A DNA stretch of 34,125 bases from a virus, in IMG/VR virus record IMGVR_UViG_3300046721_000305, positions 1 to 34,125 of that record; one strand, written 5' to 3'. The translations under genes were made by a program, and so were the position numbers. The notes below the pieces were generated by a model. It saw only the letters and a list, made by a program, of their open reading frames with translations. It did not search any database and was not told the DNA's origin. The first letter of the stretch is position 1; each line of letters starts with the position of its first letter. Shown piece by piece: positions 11,464-18,931 of this stretch.

Positions 11464-11475
11464 GGAGCAATAACT

Positions 11476-11643
11476 ATGAGTGCTAAATATGTGTCTGAGA
11501 AACCCACCCGTGGGTACAACGATCCGGCGCCTGAAGTGGTGCGTGGCAGGCGAGTTATTCAAGAGGCTTTCGCGAAGGCGGGTGCGTGCCGTAATCTTGC
11601 GCCTCAAACGATGGCAAATTATGGTAAAACGGATTACAAATAA
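11476..11643 (+). CDS. Hypothetical 55-aa late protein
   Basis: TAAGGAG precedes the ATG; the site overlaps the previous stop. The sequence MSAKYVSEKPTRGYNDPAPE, then V-V-R-G-R-R-V-I-Q-E-A-F-A-K-A-G-A-C-R-N, ends in Y-G-K-T-D-Y-K. Basic and proline-containing, without a known domain. It is part of a run of tiny genes between the terminase subunits. Confidence 0.7.
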   Translation: MSAKYVSEKPTRGYNDPAPEVVRGRRVIQEAFAKAGACRNLAPQTMANYGKTDYK

Positions 11644-11655
11644 GGATATTACATC

Positions 11656-11832
11656 ATGAGTTTATTAAGTACGTTTTTGGCAAAACATCTGATCCCATCT
11701 CTGGAATTAGCCTTTATAGCACACGCCCCTGATATGCAAAAGCTATTGATTGACGAGTCGGTTGTTCTGGCTAAAAACATTGTCGATTGGGTTGAATCAA
11801 AGCGCAATCCTGCTGATGACGAGGAAGAATAA
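11656..11832 (+). CDS. Hypothetical 58-aa late protein with amphipathic helices
   Basis: AAGGA precedes the ATG. Residues 1-25 are hydrophobic (MSLLSTFLAKHLIPSLELAF, then I-A-H-A) and might form a membrane-associated helix. The rest is helical (M-Q-K-L-L-I-D-E-S-V-V-L-A-K-N-I-V-D-W-V) with an acidic end (D-D-E-E-E). Hydrophobicity is moderate, so a holin role is only a weak possibility. Confidence 0.65.
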   Translation: MSLLSTFLAKHLIPSLELAFIAHAPDMQKLLIDESVVLAKNIVDWVESKRNPADDEEE

Positions 11833-11835
11833 GTC

Positions 11836-11982
11836 ATGCCACTGGTTAAGGGAGCGAAAGCGCGCACGAAGAAAGGATTCTCTACTAATGTGAAGCGAGA
11901 AATGGACGCTGGTAAACCTCAGAAACAAGCGGTTGCCATTGCTTACTCGGAAGCGGGTGAGAAGAAAAGGAAGAAAAAGTAA
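11836..11982 (+). CDS. DUF6496-like 48-aa basic protein
   Basis: The core K-G-F-S-T-N-V-K-R-E-M-D-A-G-K-P-Q-K-Q-A followed by V-A-I-A-Y-S-E-A-G is the pattern I know from the family DUF6496. Both ends are Lys/Arg-rich. Such proteins are common in phages, often in late regions; no function is established. It starts 3 bases after the previous stop and its TAATG end overlaps the next start. Confidence 0.7.
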   Translation: MPLVKGAKARTKKGFSTNVKREMDAGKPQKQAVAIAYSEAGEKKRKKK

Positions 11983-12233
11983 TGTCAATGGAAGATGAGC
12001 ATGGAGTTGGTAGATCTAAGGGAACGCTGACTGCTGCGAAACGAAAGAAAATCCCTAAATCTGAGTTTGGTTTGCCGGGTGAGAAGAAATATCCTATGCC
12101 TGACCGCTCTCATGCCGCTAACGCTAAAGCACGGGCGTCTCAGATGGTCAACAAAGGCAAGCTATCCGAATCTAGCAAAGCCAAGATTGATGCCAAGGCT
12201 AATAAGATACTTGGAAAGTCTAAGAAGAAATAG
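11982..12233 (+). CDS. DUF6582-like 83-aa basic protein
   Basis: Motifs A-A-K-R-K-K-I-P-K-S-E-F-G-L-P-G-E-K-K-Y-P-M-P, S-H-A-A-N-A-K-A-R-A-S-Q and K-A-K-I-D-A-K-A-N-K-I-L are those I associate with DUF6582, a family of small phage proteins. It is very basic, with a Lys-rich tail (K-S-K-K-K), and probably binds DNA. It overlaps the previous stop by one base. Confidence 0.7.
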   Translation: MSMEDEHGVGRSKGTLTAAKRKKIPKSEFGLPGEKKYPMPDRSHAANAKARASQMVNKGKLSESSKAKIDAKANKILGKSKKK

Positions 12234-12244
12234 GGATTTAAAAT

Positions 12245-12430
12245 ATGGCCACCATTCCCAATACATGGATTGAGAAAGAAAAGAAGAAACGAGCCCAAGA
12301 TACAGCACCAGCATTTGAATCTAACTCAACTGATACATGGCAGCCTGCTAATACAGAGAAGCCTAAAAAGCGGCATTCCCCGGCATCAGTCTCAACAATG
12401 CGTAAAACCTTGCGAGGCATAAGGCGATAA
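12245..12430 (+). CDS. Hypothetical 61-aa basic, mostly disordered protein
   Basis: MATIPNTWIEKEKKKRAQDT, then a Ser/Thr/Pro-rich middle with two Trp and a basic end (M-R-K-T-L-R-G-I-R-R). No ribosome site beyond AT-rich sequence. Not recognised. It lies directly before the zinc-ribbon gene with one base between. Confidence 0.6.
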   Translation: MATIPNTWIEKEKKKRAQDTAPAFESNSTDTWQPANTEKPKKRHSPASVSTMRKTLRGIRR

Positions 12431-12431
12431 G

Positions 12432-12617
12432 ATGCAATGCAAAGCATGCAACTACCCTGATTCTCACGTAATTGAAACAAAGCGAGATAACCACACTAAT
12501 CATGTTATCCGCCGACGTGAGTGTATTAAGTGCGGTGTGCGATTTACAACTCATGAGCAGGCTTATAATAAGTCTGAGTACAAAACCCCGCCACCTAGAA
12601 AGGTGCTTGAGAAATGA
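12432..12617 (+). CDS. NrdR-type zinc ribbon protein (61 aa)
   Basis: The pattern M-Q-C-K-A-C ... S-H-V-I-E-T-K-R-D ... I-R-R-R-E-C-I-K-C-G-V-R-F-T-T-H-E matches the N-terminal zinc ribbon of NrdR, with two C-x2-C pairs and the R-R-R-E-C and R-F-T-T-x-E signatures. Cellular NrdR adds an ATP-cone of about 100 residues that senses nucleotides; it is missing here. The phage version may be a DNA-binding competitor at host nrd promoters or a late transcription factor. Its stop overlaps the large terminase start. Confidence 0.75.
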   Translation: MQCKACNYPDSHVIETKRDNHTNHVIRRRECIKCGVRFTTHEQAYNKSEYKTPPPRKVLEK

Positions 12618-14170
12618 TGACTGCATCAGGAATTGCTAAGCGCATAGCTGAGATTGAACACCAGAGAAAGAAAGGAATTGAGCGCCAGATAACGATTAAC
12701 GGAAAAGGAATGATTGTCCATGCTAACGAACAAGATAAGCTTTATATCCCCACCGCAACTGGTCATGTTGCTCATAATGACGATAGTTTCGTGCGCATCA
12801 TTATGGGCCCTTACGGAAGCGGTAAAAGTACATGGGCAATTACAGAAATTGTCCGACGAGCTTGTGAAGGTCCAGTATGGCATGCAGGACGACGCAGAAG
12901 CCGCTGGGGGATCGTACGTAATACGAGTGGAGAATTGCAGTCAACCACTCTAGCGACATGGCTTGCATGGTTTGAAGAGCTAGGCGATGTTCGTAAGCGC
13001 CAAAAGCCTATTATGACCTATGAACATAGTTTTAATGATGGGCATGGAATTGTGGAGCTTGAGCTTTTATTTATTGCTTTGGATAGACCAGAGGATGTGC
13101 GCAAGATTAAATCTCTGGAGCTCACAGGTTGCTACATTAATGAACTCTCTGAAGTTCCGAAAGCAGCTCTTGCACACATGAAAGGACGGGTTAATCGTTA
13201 CCCATCGAAAGCATTTTGTCAAGAAGCCTATTGGTCAGGTATCATAGCTGACACGAATCCGCCTGAAGATGATCACTGGATTTACAAGGATTTTGAAGAG
13301 CATCAATATGACCATCATAAGTTATTTAAGCAACCTCCAGGACTGATTAAAAATGATGATGGCAAATGGATACGAAACCCTTGCGCAGATAATGCTGATC
13401 ACCTTGCTGCTAATTATTACGAAATGTTGGCAGAGGGACAATCTCAAGAATTTATTAAGGTATTTTGTCTTGGTGAGTATGGCTCTGTTGGTTTTGGTAA
13501 ACGTGTTTATCCTGAATTTAATCCAGATGTTCATGCGGTTGAGTCTTTATCTGCTATCCAGGGCGAACAACTCATTCTTGGTTGGGATTTCGGTCTTACT
13601 CCTGCTTGCGTTGTTGTGCAGTTGTCAGCTCGTGGACAATTGCTAGTATTGAAAGAATATGTTGGGGATGGAATGGGGATTAGAACCTTTGCCGAAGCTA
13701 TTGTAATTCCTGGTATTGCTAAGGATTTTCCTTACTGTAAGGTAGGATTATCCATAGGTGATCCAGCAGGTAATGCGAGGAACGAAATTGTTGAAGAGAT
13801 GTCCTGTATCGGGGAGCTTAATAGTTTGGGAATACCTACGACTTCTGCTCGGACCAATGACATTGACCCTCGCTTGGGCTCTGTCCGTTATTTTCTCAAT
13901 AGAATGGTTGATGGCAAGCCTTCATTGCTTCTTGATCGTCGCCATTGTCCTTCTCTTTTTAAAGGCTTTGTTAAGGACTATATTTATGCACGCATTGCTG
14001 TATCGGGTGAGGAACGCTATAAAGATAAGCCTAATAAAAATATGGCCAGTCACCCGATGGACGGCTTGGGTTATGCATGTCTTGAGATAGCCAGTGATAG
14101 AATTACCGCTGATAAGATAGGCGAACAAAAGCATGTTGATATGTTTAATCCGGTTATGAGGATATTTTGA
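12614..14170 (+). CDS. terL: Terminase large subunit
   Basis: 518 residues, a normal length. ATPase: Walker A G-P-Y-G-S-G-K-S-T (65-73), Walker B with E177 in Y-I-N-E-L-S-E, and a coupling region D-T-N-P-P-E-D-D-H-W near 213. RNase-H-like nuclease: D325 in G-W-D-F-G-L-T-P, D383 in I-G-D-P-A-G, and D483 in H-P-M-D-G-L-G-Y. It cuts concatemers and pumps DNA through the portal, most likely by headful packaging given the P22-type head genes and circular map. All catalytic residues are present. It overlaps the zinc-ribbon gene by 4 bases and the next gene by one. Confidence 0.95.
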   Translation: MMTASGIAKRIAEIEHQRKKGIERQITINGKGMIVHANEQDKLYIPTATGHVAHNDDSFVRIIMGPYGSGKSTWAITEIVRRACEGPVWHAGRRRSRWGIVRNTSGELQSTTLATWLAWFEELGDVRKRQKPIMTYEHSFNDGHGIVELELLFIALDRPEDVRKIKSLELTGCYINELSEVPKAALAHMKGRVNRYPSKAFCQEAYWSGIIADTNPPEDDHWIYKDFEEHQYDHHKLFKQPPGLIKNDDGKWIRNPCADNADHLAANYYEMLAEGQSQEFIKVFCLGEYGSVGFGKRVYPEFNPDVHAVESLSAIQGEQLILGWDFGLTPACVVVQLSARGQLLVLKEYVGDGMGIRTFAEAIVIPGIAKDFPYCKVGLSIGDPAGNARNEIVEEMSCIGELNSLGIPTTSARTNDIDPRLGSVRYFLNRMVDGKPSLLLDRRHCPSLFKGFVKDYIYARIAVSGEERYKDKPNKNMASHPMDGLGYACLEIASDRITADKIGEQKHVDMFNPVMRIF

Positions 14171-14544
14171 TGAGTTTAGATTGGGATATATATTCAGAAA
14201 ACATTCTGGAGCAGATTGAATCAAAGAAATCAAAGTTGTTTGAAAGTCTTTTAAGTCCAATAAAAGACTTTATTGATGAAAATATATATTTTATTCATGA
14301 AGAAATGATACCAATTATTGATTTTTCTAGGGATGATTTTACATTGCGATTGTCTTGGGATTGTTCGGCAGATTTTAATGATGATAGAAACATATTGTTC
14401 AGCTTGAAAGAAGAGATAAGTGATTACGATGGAAGCGATATATATTTTGAGAGATTAGATAGGCTAAAAGTAATATTTCAAAACTGTATAGACCTAGTCA
14501 CTGAGCGCACAAAAGAATTAGAGCAAGAGTGGGGCAGAGATTAA
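14170..14544 (+). CDS. Hypothetical 124-aa acidic protein after terL
   Basis: The ATG shares a base with the terL stop (TGATG) and has GAGGA upstream. Acidic and helical: MSLDWDIYSENILEQIESKK, then S-P-I-K-D-F-I-D-E, L-R-L-S-W-D-C-S-A-D-F and a final helix ending E-L-E-Q-E-W-G-R-D. It could be a packaging accessory or an inserted moron; no family recognised. Base composition is more AT-rich than in terL. Confidence 0.65.
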   Translation: MSLDWDIYSENILEQIESKKSKLFESLLSPIKDFIDENIYFIHEEMIPIIDFSRDDFTLRLSWDCSADFNDDRNILFSLKEEISDYDGSDIYFERLDRLKVIFQNCIDLVTERTKELEQEWGRD

Positions 14545-14594
14545 ATTGAAGAAATATTGATAGAAATGAAATTGCTAAAGGGACTTGCGGACTG

Positions 14595-14909
14595 ATGATA
14601 GATGTTACAACTATAATAAGCTACGGGCTTGAACATATATGGGTGAACAAAATGGATAATGAGCCACCAATGCCAGACGCCGAATTAATTATGCATAGCT
14701 TGCTTCATGATCTAAAGAGCATGGTTGTTGATTTGCAGAATTTAAAAGCCAGCCAGGAATACATGCGTTCACTGATGGATGATTTGATTGACGCACAAAT
14801 GCATAAGATTAAAATACCTCATCGATGCCCGGTGTGTAATGGCTCTACATTCGACGACCAAAGCGCATTGTGTCATCCTTGTGATGGTCGAGGTATCGTT
14901 TGGGGTTAA
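14595..14909 (+). CDS. Hypothetical protein with DnaJ-like zinc-finger tail (104 aa)
   Basis: The C-terminal 27 residues are C-P-V-C-N-G-S-T ... C-H-P-C-D-G-R-G, two C-x2-C-x-G units as in DnaJ-type zinc knuckles. The N-terminal part is helical (M-H-S-L-L-H-D-L-K-S-M-V-V-D-L-Q, a probable coiled coil). The start is uncertain: ATG 14595 has AAGGGA rather far upstream, and ATG 14652 (85 residues, MDNEPPMPD) has GGGTGAA close by. Function unknown. Confidence 0.65.
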   Translation: MIDVTTIISYGLEHIWVNKMDNEPPMPDAELIMHSLLHDLKSMVVDLQNLKASQEYMRSLMDDLIDAQMHKIKIPHRCPVCNGSTFDDQSALCHPCDGRGIVWG

Positions 14910-14943
14910 TAAGGATTTAAACGTAAATTAAAAGGAGAACACC

Positions 14944-15204
14944 ATGACAGCACAGGCAGCAATCACACTAAAATTACATTTTGCTAGTGACAATAACAAC
15001 GTTATACCGCGCATTGGGCGATTGTATGCTCCAAACAACACCTTGTCTCAAATTGCGGGCGCTGCTTTTTTAGATGGCTATTTATCGGCCAATGGGAATG
15101 ATTTGCTGGCTACTGATTTTGTCGCTGCTGTGGGTTCTGATGGTCACCAATGGTATAAGCCAGTATTTACTAATGGCTCATGCCAGTTAACTGTATTGCC
15201 CTAG
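14944..15204 (+). CDS. Hypothetical 86-aa late protein
   Basis: AAAAGGAG is a strong ribosome site. Beta-rich with small residues: MTAQAAITLKLHFASDNNNV, R-L-Y-A-P-N-N-T-L-S-Q-I-A-G-A-A-F-L-D-G-Y, and Q-L-T-V-L-P at the end. The composition recalls head-decoration or small structural proteins, but I do not recognise a family. Confidence 0.7.
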   Translation: MTAQAAITLKLHFASDNNNVIPRIGRLYAPNNTLSQIAGAAFLDGYLSANGNDLLATDFVAAVGSDGHQWYKPVFTNGSCQLTVLP

Positions 15205-15231
15205 GGATTATTAACAAAAGGAGAAGTAGAA

Positions 15232-15489
15232 ATGTTATTGCAAGCTGCACTTGAGCTATTAAAGGATGGCGAAAGCTTATACAGGACAGGCTGGGATCCA
15301 CAAGATGGTTATGTGGTTTTTATGAAAGGCATGACGCACGTTTGGAAGATTGTGCTCAAACCTCAACCCAATGCCGGTAATTATATCTTCTCGCTAGAAG
15401 ACTTATTGGCGAATGACTGGGAATTATTTGTGATTACCAAAGAACCCATTGAGGAAATTGCGATAGGCGAGCCTCATTCAGTTGAATAG
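15232..15489 (+). CDS. Single-copy Tad2-like (DUF2829) protein (85 aa)
   Basis: MLLQAALELLKDGESLYRTG, then W-D-P-Q-D-G-Y-V-V-F-M-K-G, and a closing S-L-E-D-L-L-A-N-D-W-E-L-F are the start, Gly-Trp turn and end signatures of DUF2829/Tad2. Length equals that of known Tad2 proteins, which hold the Thoeris signal molecule in a tetramer. A second, two-copy relative is at 2758-3138. Placement in the late structural region is unusual for an anti-defence gene. A different ligand or only a structural use of the fold remains possible. AAAAGGAG precedes the ATG. Confidence 0.65.
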   Translation: MLLQAALELLKDGESLYRTGWDPQDGYVVFMKGMTHVWKIVLKPQPNAGNYIFSLEDLLANDWELFVITKEPIEEIAIGEPHSVE

Positions 15490-15566
15490 TTAAGTGGGCT
15501 ATAGGTAGCTTTGTCCGATAGATGACAGGGCTGCCTTTAAAGACAATATCTTAATTAACCCAAGGA

Positions 15567-17783
15567 ATGGGGAATAAGAATATGGAAATCATTGCTGAGC
15601 AAATGGCCATTGAGGACATTGACAGCATTAATGAAGCACTTCAAGACAGGCTTGAAGATGCGGGCATTGATGAAGCTGAAGTTTTAAAGAAAGCGCGCGA
15701 AGATTTAGTCCTCTGGCAAGGCTACTTTGGTGAGAATGTCACCAGAGGTAAAGATGACATGAATTTTCTATTGCGCGATCAATGGTCAGCGGTAGAGCGA
15801 TCGGAATTTACGCGGTTCTTTAAGCCTGCGATGGTTTTTAACAAGTTATATGACACCACGAAAAAAGTAGTGGCTGAACAGCGTAAAAATAAGCCGGATC
15901 TTATGGTTCGCTCTTTAACGGGTAAGGCCAGTCAGAAACAAATTGATTTAAGAGCCGATCTGGTTCGTACTATTTCTTATCAAAGCCAAAATGATCTAGT
16001 GTACCAAACGGCATTCAAGCAATCCTTGATGTTAGGCTTTGGTGCGTTTGAAATAGGATTAGAGTATGAGAATCCAACATCATTTAACCAAGTTATTCGT
16101 TATGACCTTATTCCTGATGCCACTCGAACATCGTTCGATCCCACAGCATTAAAGCCGCATAAAGGCGATGGCAACTTTTGTGCACGACAATATATTTATA
16201 CCAAAGAAGAATTCTTTGCCACTTTCCCTCATGTTGTGAATCCCGTGTCGTATTCCGATCCAAGGTCTCTGCTTGATTTTCAATGGGAGACACGAGATAG
16301 CATTGTTGTTTGCAAGTACAGCAGGAAAGAATGGTTCCCCGTTAAACTTTACCTATTATCGAATGGTCAGAGCGTCACGGAAGACCAATGGAAGGACATG
16401 CAAGAAGCCATTAAGATGCAGACGCAGCTTGCGGAGTCGTCTCAAGTGGTAGGCGATATGATCCGAAAAAATATACCCACCATTACGGGTGAGCGTATGA
16501 GCAAAAACTATAAAATACGCCAATATGTCCTTACTCAAAATCAAATTATTGAATTTACTGAATGGCCCTCTAAATACTTACCGATTATCTTTGTTGATGG
16601 GGACTCGAACTATATCAATGGTCAGCAATATACGCGCTCATTTATCCATGAGGCAAAAGATGCGCAAAAGTTTGTCAACTATGTCGGATCTGAAATTGCG
16701 GCTGAAATTAAAAATAGACGTCGTGAACAATGGCTCGGTACACCTGATAATATCCTCGGTAATGAGCAAATGTGGCGTAACCCTGAATTGCAAAGCGGCA
16801 TATTGTTAGCAAAACCGGATCCAAAAACAGGAGCGATGCCTCAAAAAATGCAAGCATGGGAGCTTTCTCAGACTCTCTTACAACAGTTTCAGCGTGGCTC
16901 ACAAGACATGCGAGAAATTCTTGGATTTTCAGAAAATGAAGCGCTTGTTGGCCATGATATGTCCGGTAAAGCGCGACGCGAGCGTAAACTTGAAGGCTCC
17001 ATGTCCGCGTATGTGTGGTTTGATAATTTAAATCAGGCTATTGAACAAGGTGGGCGCGTAGTTCTTGATTTGTTGCCTGTTATTGCCGGTGAAGAAGAGC
17101 GGCACATGGTTGTCTCAAAAGCAGATGGTCGTACGGACTCAATCACCTTGAATAAAATTACAGGGCAAGATGAAGACGGTAACCCCATGCGAGAAAACAC
17201 CCTGGATGATTCGGATTATGATATCGAAATTGATACAGGGCCTAGTTTTGCGGTACAAAAAGATATTGCCCTGGAATTTTTTCAACAAACATTACAAGCT
17301 AATCCCCAGTCTTTCCCGCTTATTGCCGATTTGTGGGCTAAAAACTTGGATGTTCAGTTTATGCCGCAAATTGCTGAGCGCTTTAAAACCATGGTTCCCC
17401 CTGAAATTTTGGCGAAAGAAGAGGGCAAGCAACTACCGCCGAAGCCACCTTCTCCTCAAGAACAGATGATGCAAGCTCAAATGCAGCAGCAACAACAGAA
17501 AATGGCCATGAATGAACAAAAAATGAAGATTGAAGAGCAACAACTTATGGAGCGTGCGGAAGAACTTCGTATTCGTAAAGAGAAGCATATGCTTGAACAG
17601 GCAGAGATGATTTTAAAGGCCCAGGGTATGAAAGCAAAAATGGGGCTTGAGAGTCAAAAGCTTAAAGTAGAACATGGGCGCCTCTTGCTCGATGCTGATA
17701 AAACTGAGAAAGATTTTTCAGCTAAAATAGCGGCAGTATTAACGGATATTCACAAACATCAAAACCCTCATGATAAAGGATAA
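15567..17783 (+). CDS. P22-type portal protein
   Basis: 738 residues, close to P22 gp1 (725). Recognisable from the N-terminal helix pair, W-Q-G-Y-F-G-E-N, D-Q-W-S-A-V-E-R, V-A-E-Q-R-K-N-K-P-D, then the wing/stem region and E-I-L-G-F-S-E-N-E-A-L. The last 110 residues (about 630-738) are Gln/Met/Lys-rich coiled coil, which matches the long C-terminal barrel of P22-like portals. It forms the dodecameric entry ring that docks terminase and, later, the gp4-like closure protein. ATG 15582 is an alternative start, since AAGGA is too close to ATG 15567. Confidence 0.9.
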   Translation: MGNKNMEIIAEQMAIEDIDSINEALQDRLEDAGIDEAEVLKKAREDLVLWQGYFGENVTRGKDDMNFLLRDQWSAVERSEFTRFFKPAMVFNKLYDTTKKVVAEQRKNKPDLMVRSLTGKASQKQIDLRADLVRTISYQSQNDLVYQTAFKQSLMLGFGAFEIGLEYENPTSFNQVIRYDLIPDATRTSFDPTALKPHKGDGNFCARQYIYTKEEFFATFPHVVNPVSYSDPRSLLDFQWETRDSIVVCKYSRKEWFPVKLYLLSNGQSVTEDQWKDMQEAIKMQTQLAESSQVVGDMIRKNIPTITGERMSKNYKIRQYVLTQNQIIEFTEWPSKYLPIIFVDGDSNYINGQQYTRSFIHEAKDAQKFVNYVGSEIAAEIKNRRREQWLGTPDNILGNEQMWRNPELQSGILLAKPDPKTGAMPQKMQAWELSQTLLQQFQRGSQDMREILGFSENEALVGHDMSGKARRERKLEGSMSAYVWFDNLNQAIEQGGRVVLDLLPVIAGEEERHMVVSKADGRTDSITLNKITGQDEDGNPMRENTLDDSDYDIEIDTGPSFAVQKDIALEFFQQTLQANPQSFPLIADLWAKNLDVQFMPQIAERFKTMVPPEILAKEEGKQLPPKPPSPQEQMMQAQMQQQQQKMAMNEQKMKIEEQQLMERAEELRIRKEKHMLEQAEMILKAQGMKAKMGLESQKLKVEHGRLLLDADKTEKDFSAKIAAVLTDIHKHQNPHDKG

Positions 17784-17866
17784 GTATATTTTTGCCTGGA
17801 GTAACTTTTCGTTACAATGATTGTCACGCGCTTATGTTAACTATCCTACAAATAGTATATATGGGG

Positions 17867-17894
17867 TTGAAATTGTAAAATTTCGGGCTATACT
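17867..17894 (+). promoter_or_regulatory. Promoter for the scaffold-coat genes
   Basis: TTGAAA (17867-17872), 16-base spacer, TATACT (17889-17894): one mismatch to consensus in each hexamer. It lies in the 180-base gap after the portal gene, so scaffold and coat can be made in excess of portal. Confidence 0.75.
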
Positions 17895-17904
17895 GCTAAT
17901 TAAC

Positions 17905-17943
17905 AAGGGATGGATCCCTTAGGGTTTCAGGCCACCGTACGGT
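17905..17943 (+). promoter_or_regulatory. Structured leader upstream of the scaffold gene
   Basis: AAGGGA-TGGA-TCCCTT (17905-17920) forms a tight hairpin just after the expected start site. The perfect 10-bp palindrome ACCGTACGGT is at 17934-17943. It may stabilise the mRNA or bind a regulator such as scaffold protein itself; P22 scaffold is known to autoregulate translation. Confidence 0.6.
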
Positions 17944-17994
17944 CTAGGGTTTATTATCAACCGAATGATAATTGGTATCGGGATAGGTACCAAG

Positions 17995-18849
17995 ATGGAG
18001 AGTCAAGGAATGGACGACGATAAAAACGCGTTTGCTGAACAGGTTAATGGTGAAGATGACGAGGGTCAAAGTGGTGCGGTTGATCCAGGCTTTGTTAATG
18101 AGGCGGAAGTTTCCGCAACAGAGCATGAAGAAAGCCCACAAAGTGACGATGACCATCTAAACAAAGTCCAGAAACGCTTACATGCGCAAGCGAATAAGCA
18201 TCGGAAAGAAATGAGGCACATGCAAGAGCAGATGATGCACATGCAGGCCCAGTTTCAAAATTCGAATATGGATTCGGCTAACCCCGAAAATCATCAAAGC
18301 CATTATAGCAATCCTTATCCGTCCCCAGGACAGCCCAATCCTCCTGGCATGTCGGAAGAGGAGCGAATACACAAGGCCGTACGCTTTGCGCTCGGAGCGA
18401 AGGAACACGAAGAGCAGCAAGCTAAGATGGCTCAACGCCAGGCTCATGTACACAAGCAGTATCAGCGCTTGAATGATGAGTTTGACAGGGCTTCTGAAAA
18501 GTACAGCGATTTTGACGACGTGGTGAGGGAGGGAGATGCTCCATTTACCGATCATGTGCGGGATGCACTGTTGCTCGTTGAAAATCCAGCCGAAGTGGCC
18601 TATAAATTAGGTAAAAATCGTTCTGAACTTGAAAGAATTTCACAACTCCATCCCTTAGATCAGGCTCGCGAAGTTAATAAGCTGTCATTTTCTTTGATGG
18701 GTGGCAATCATGGGAAACCATCGAGTCCCACTAAATCGAATCCATTGGGTTCTATCAAAGCAAATCCAGCGCATGCTTCAACAGCCATTACGGACAAAAC
18801 ACCTCCTTCTGTTATTAGAGCGAGGATGAAGGCTGGCACATGGAAGTGA
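17995..18849 (+). CDS. Scaffolding protein (P22 gp8-like)
   Basis: 284 residues from ATG 17995, chosen because ATAGG lies 7 bases before it; ATG 17965 would add 10 residues without a ribosome site. Highly charged and low in hydrophobics: an acidic N-terminus (E-D-D-E-G-Q), Gln/Met/His-rich helices (M-R-H-M-Q-E-Q-M-M-H-M-Q-A-Q), and a basic C-terminal end (V-I-R-A-R-M-K-A-G-T-W-K). P22-type scaffolds bind coat through a basic C-terminal helix-turn-helix and leave the procapsid intact. The position between portal and coat is conserved in P22-like phages. Confidence 0.85.
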   Translation: MESQGMDDDKNAFAEQVNGEDDEGQSGAVDPGFVNEAEVSATEHEESPQSDDDHLNKVQKRLHAQANKHRKEMRHMQEQMMHMQAQFQNSNMDSANPENHQSHYSNPYPSPGQPNPPGMSEEERIHKAVRFALGAKEHEEQQAKMAQRQAHVHKQYQRLNDEFDRASEKYSDFDDVVREGDAPFTDHVRDALLLVENPAEVAYKLGKNRSELERISQLHPLDQAREVNKLSFSLMGGNHGKPSSPTKSNPLGSIKANPAHASTAITDKTPPSVIRARMKAGTWK

Positions 18850-18850
18850 G

Positions 18851-18886
18851 CCAAGGGTTTTAAGGATAAAACTCGAGAGCTCTTGG
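18851..18886 (+). promoter_or_regulatory. Stem-loop between scaffold and coat genes
   Basis: GTTTTA-AGGA-TAAAAC (18857-18872) is a perfect 6-bp hairpin, enclosed by CCAAG (18851-18855) and CTTGG (18882-18886). The palindrome AGAGCTCT (18876-18883) overlaps it. It may set the scaffold-to-coat ratio or be a processing site. No U-run, so not a standard terminator. Confidence 0.5.
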
Positions 18887-18931
18887 TTATACGAACGTGC
18901 CATTTAAAGGATTAAATGGAGACCATAGGAA

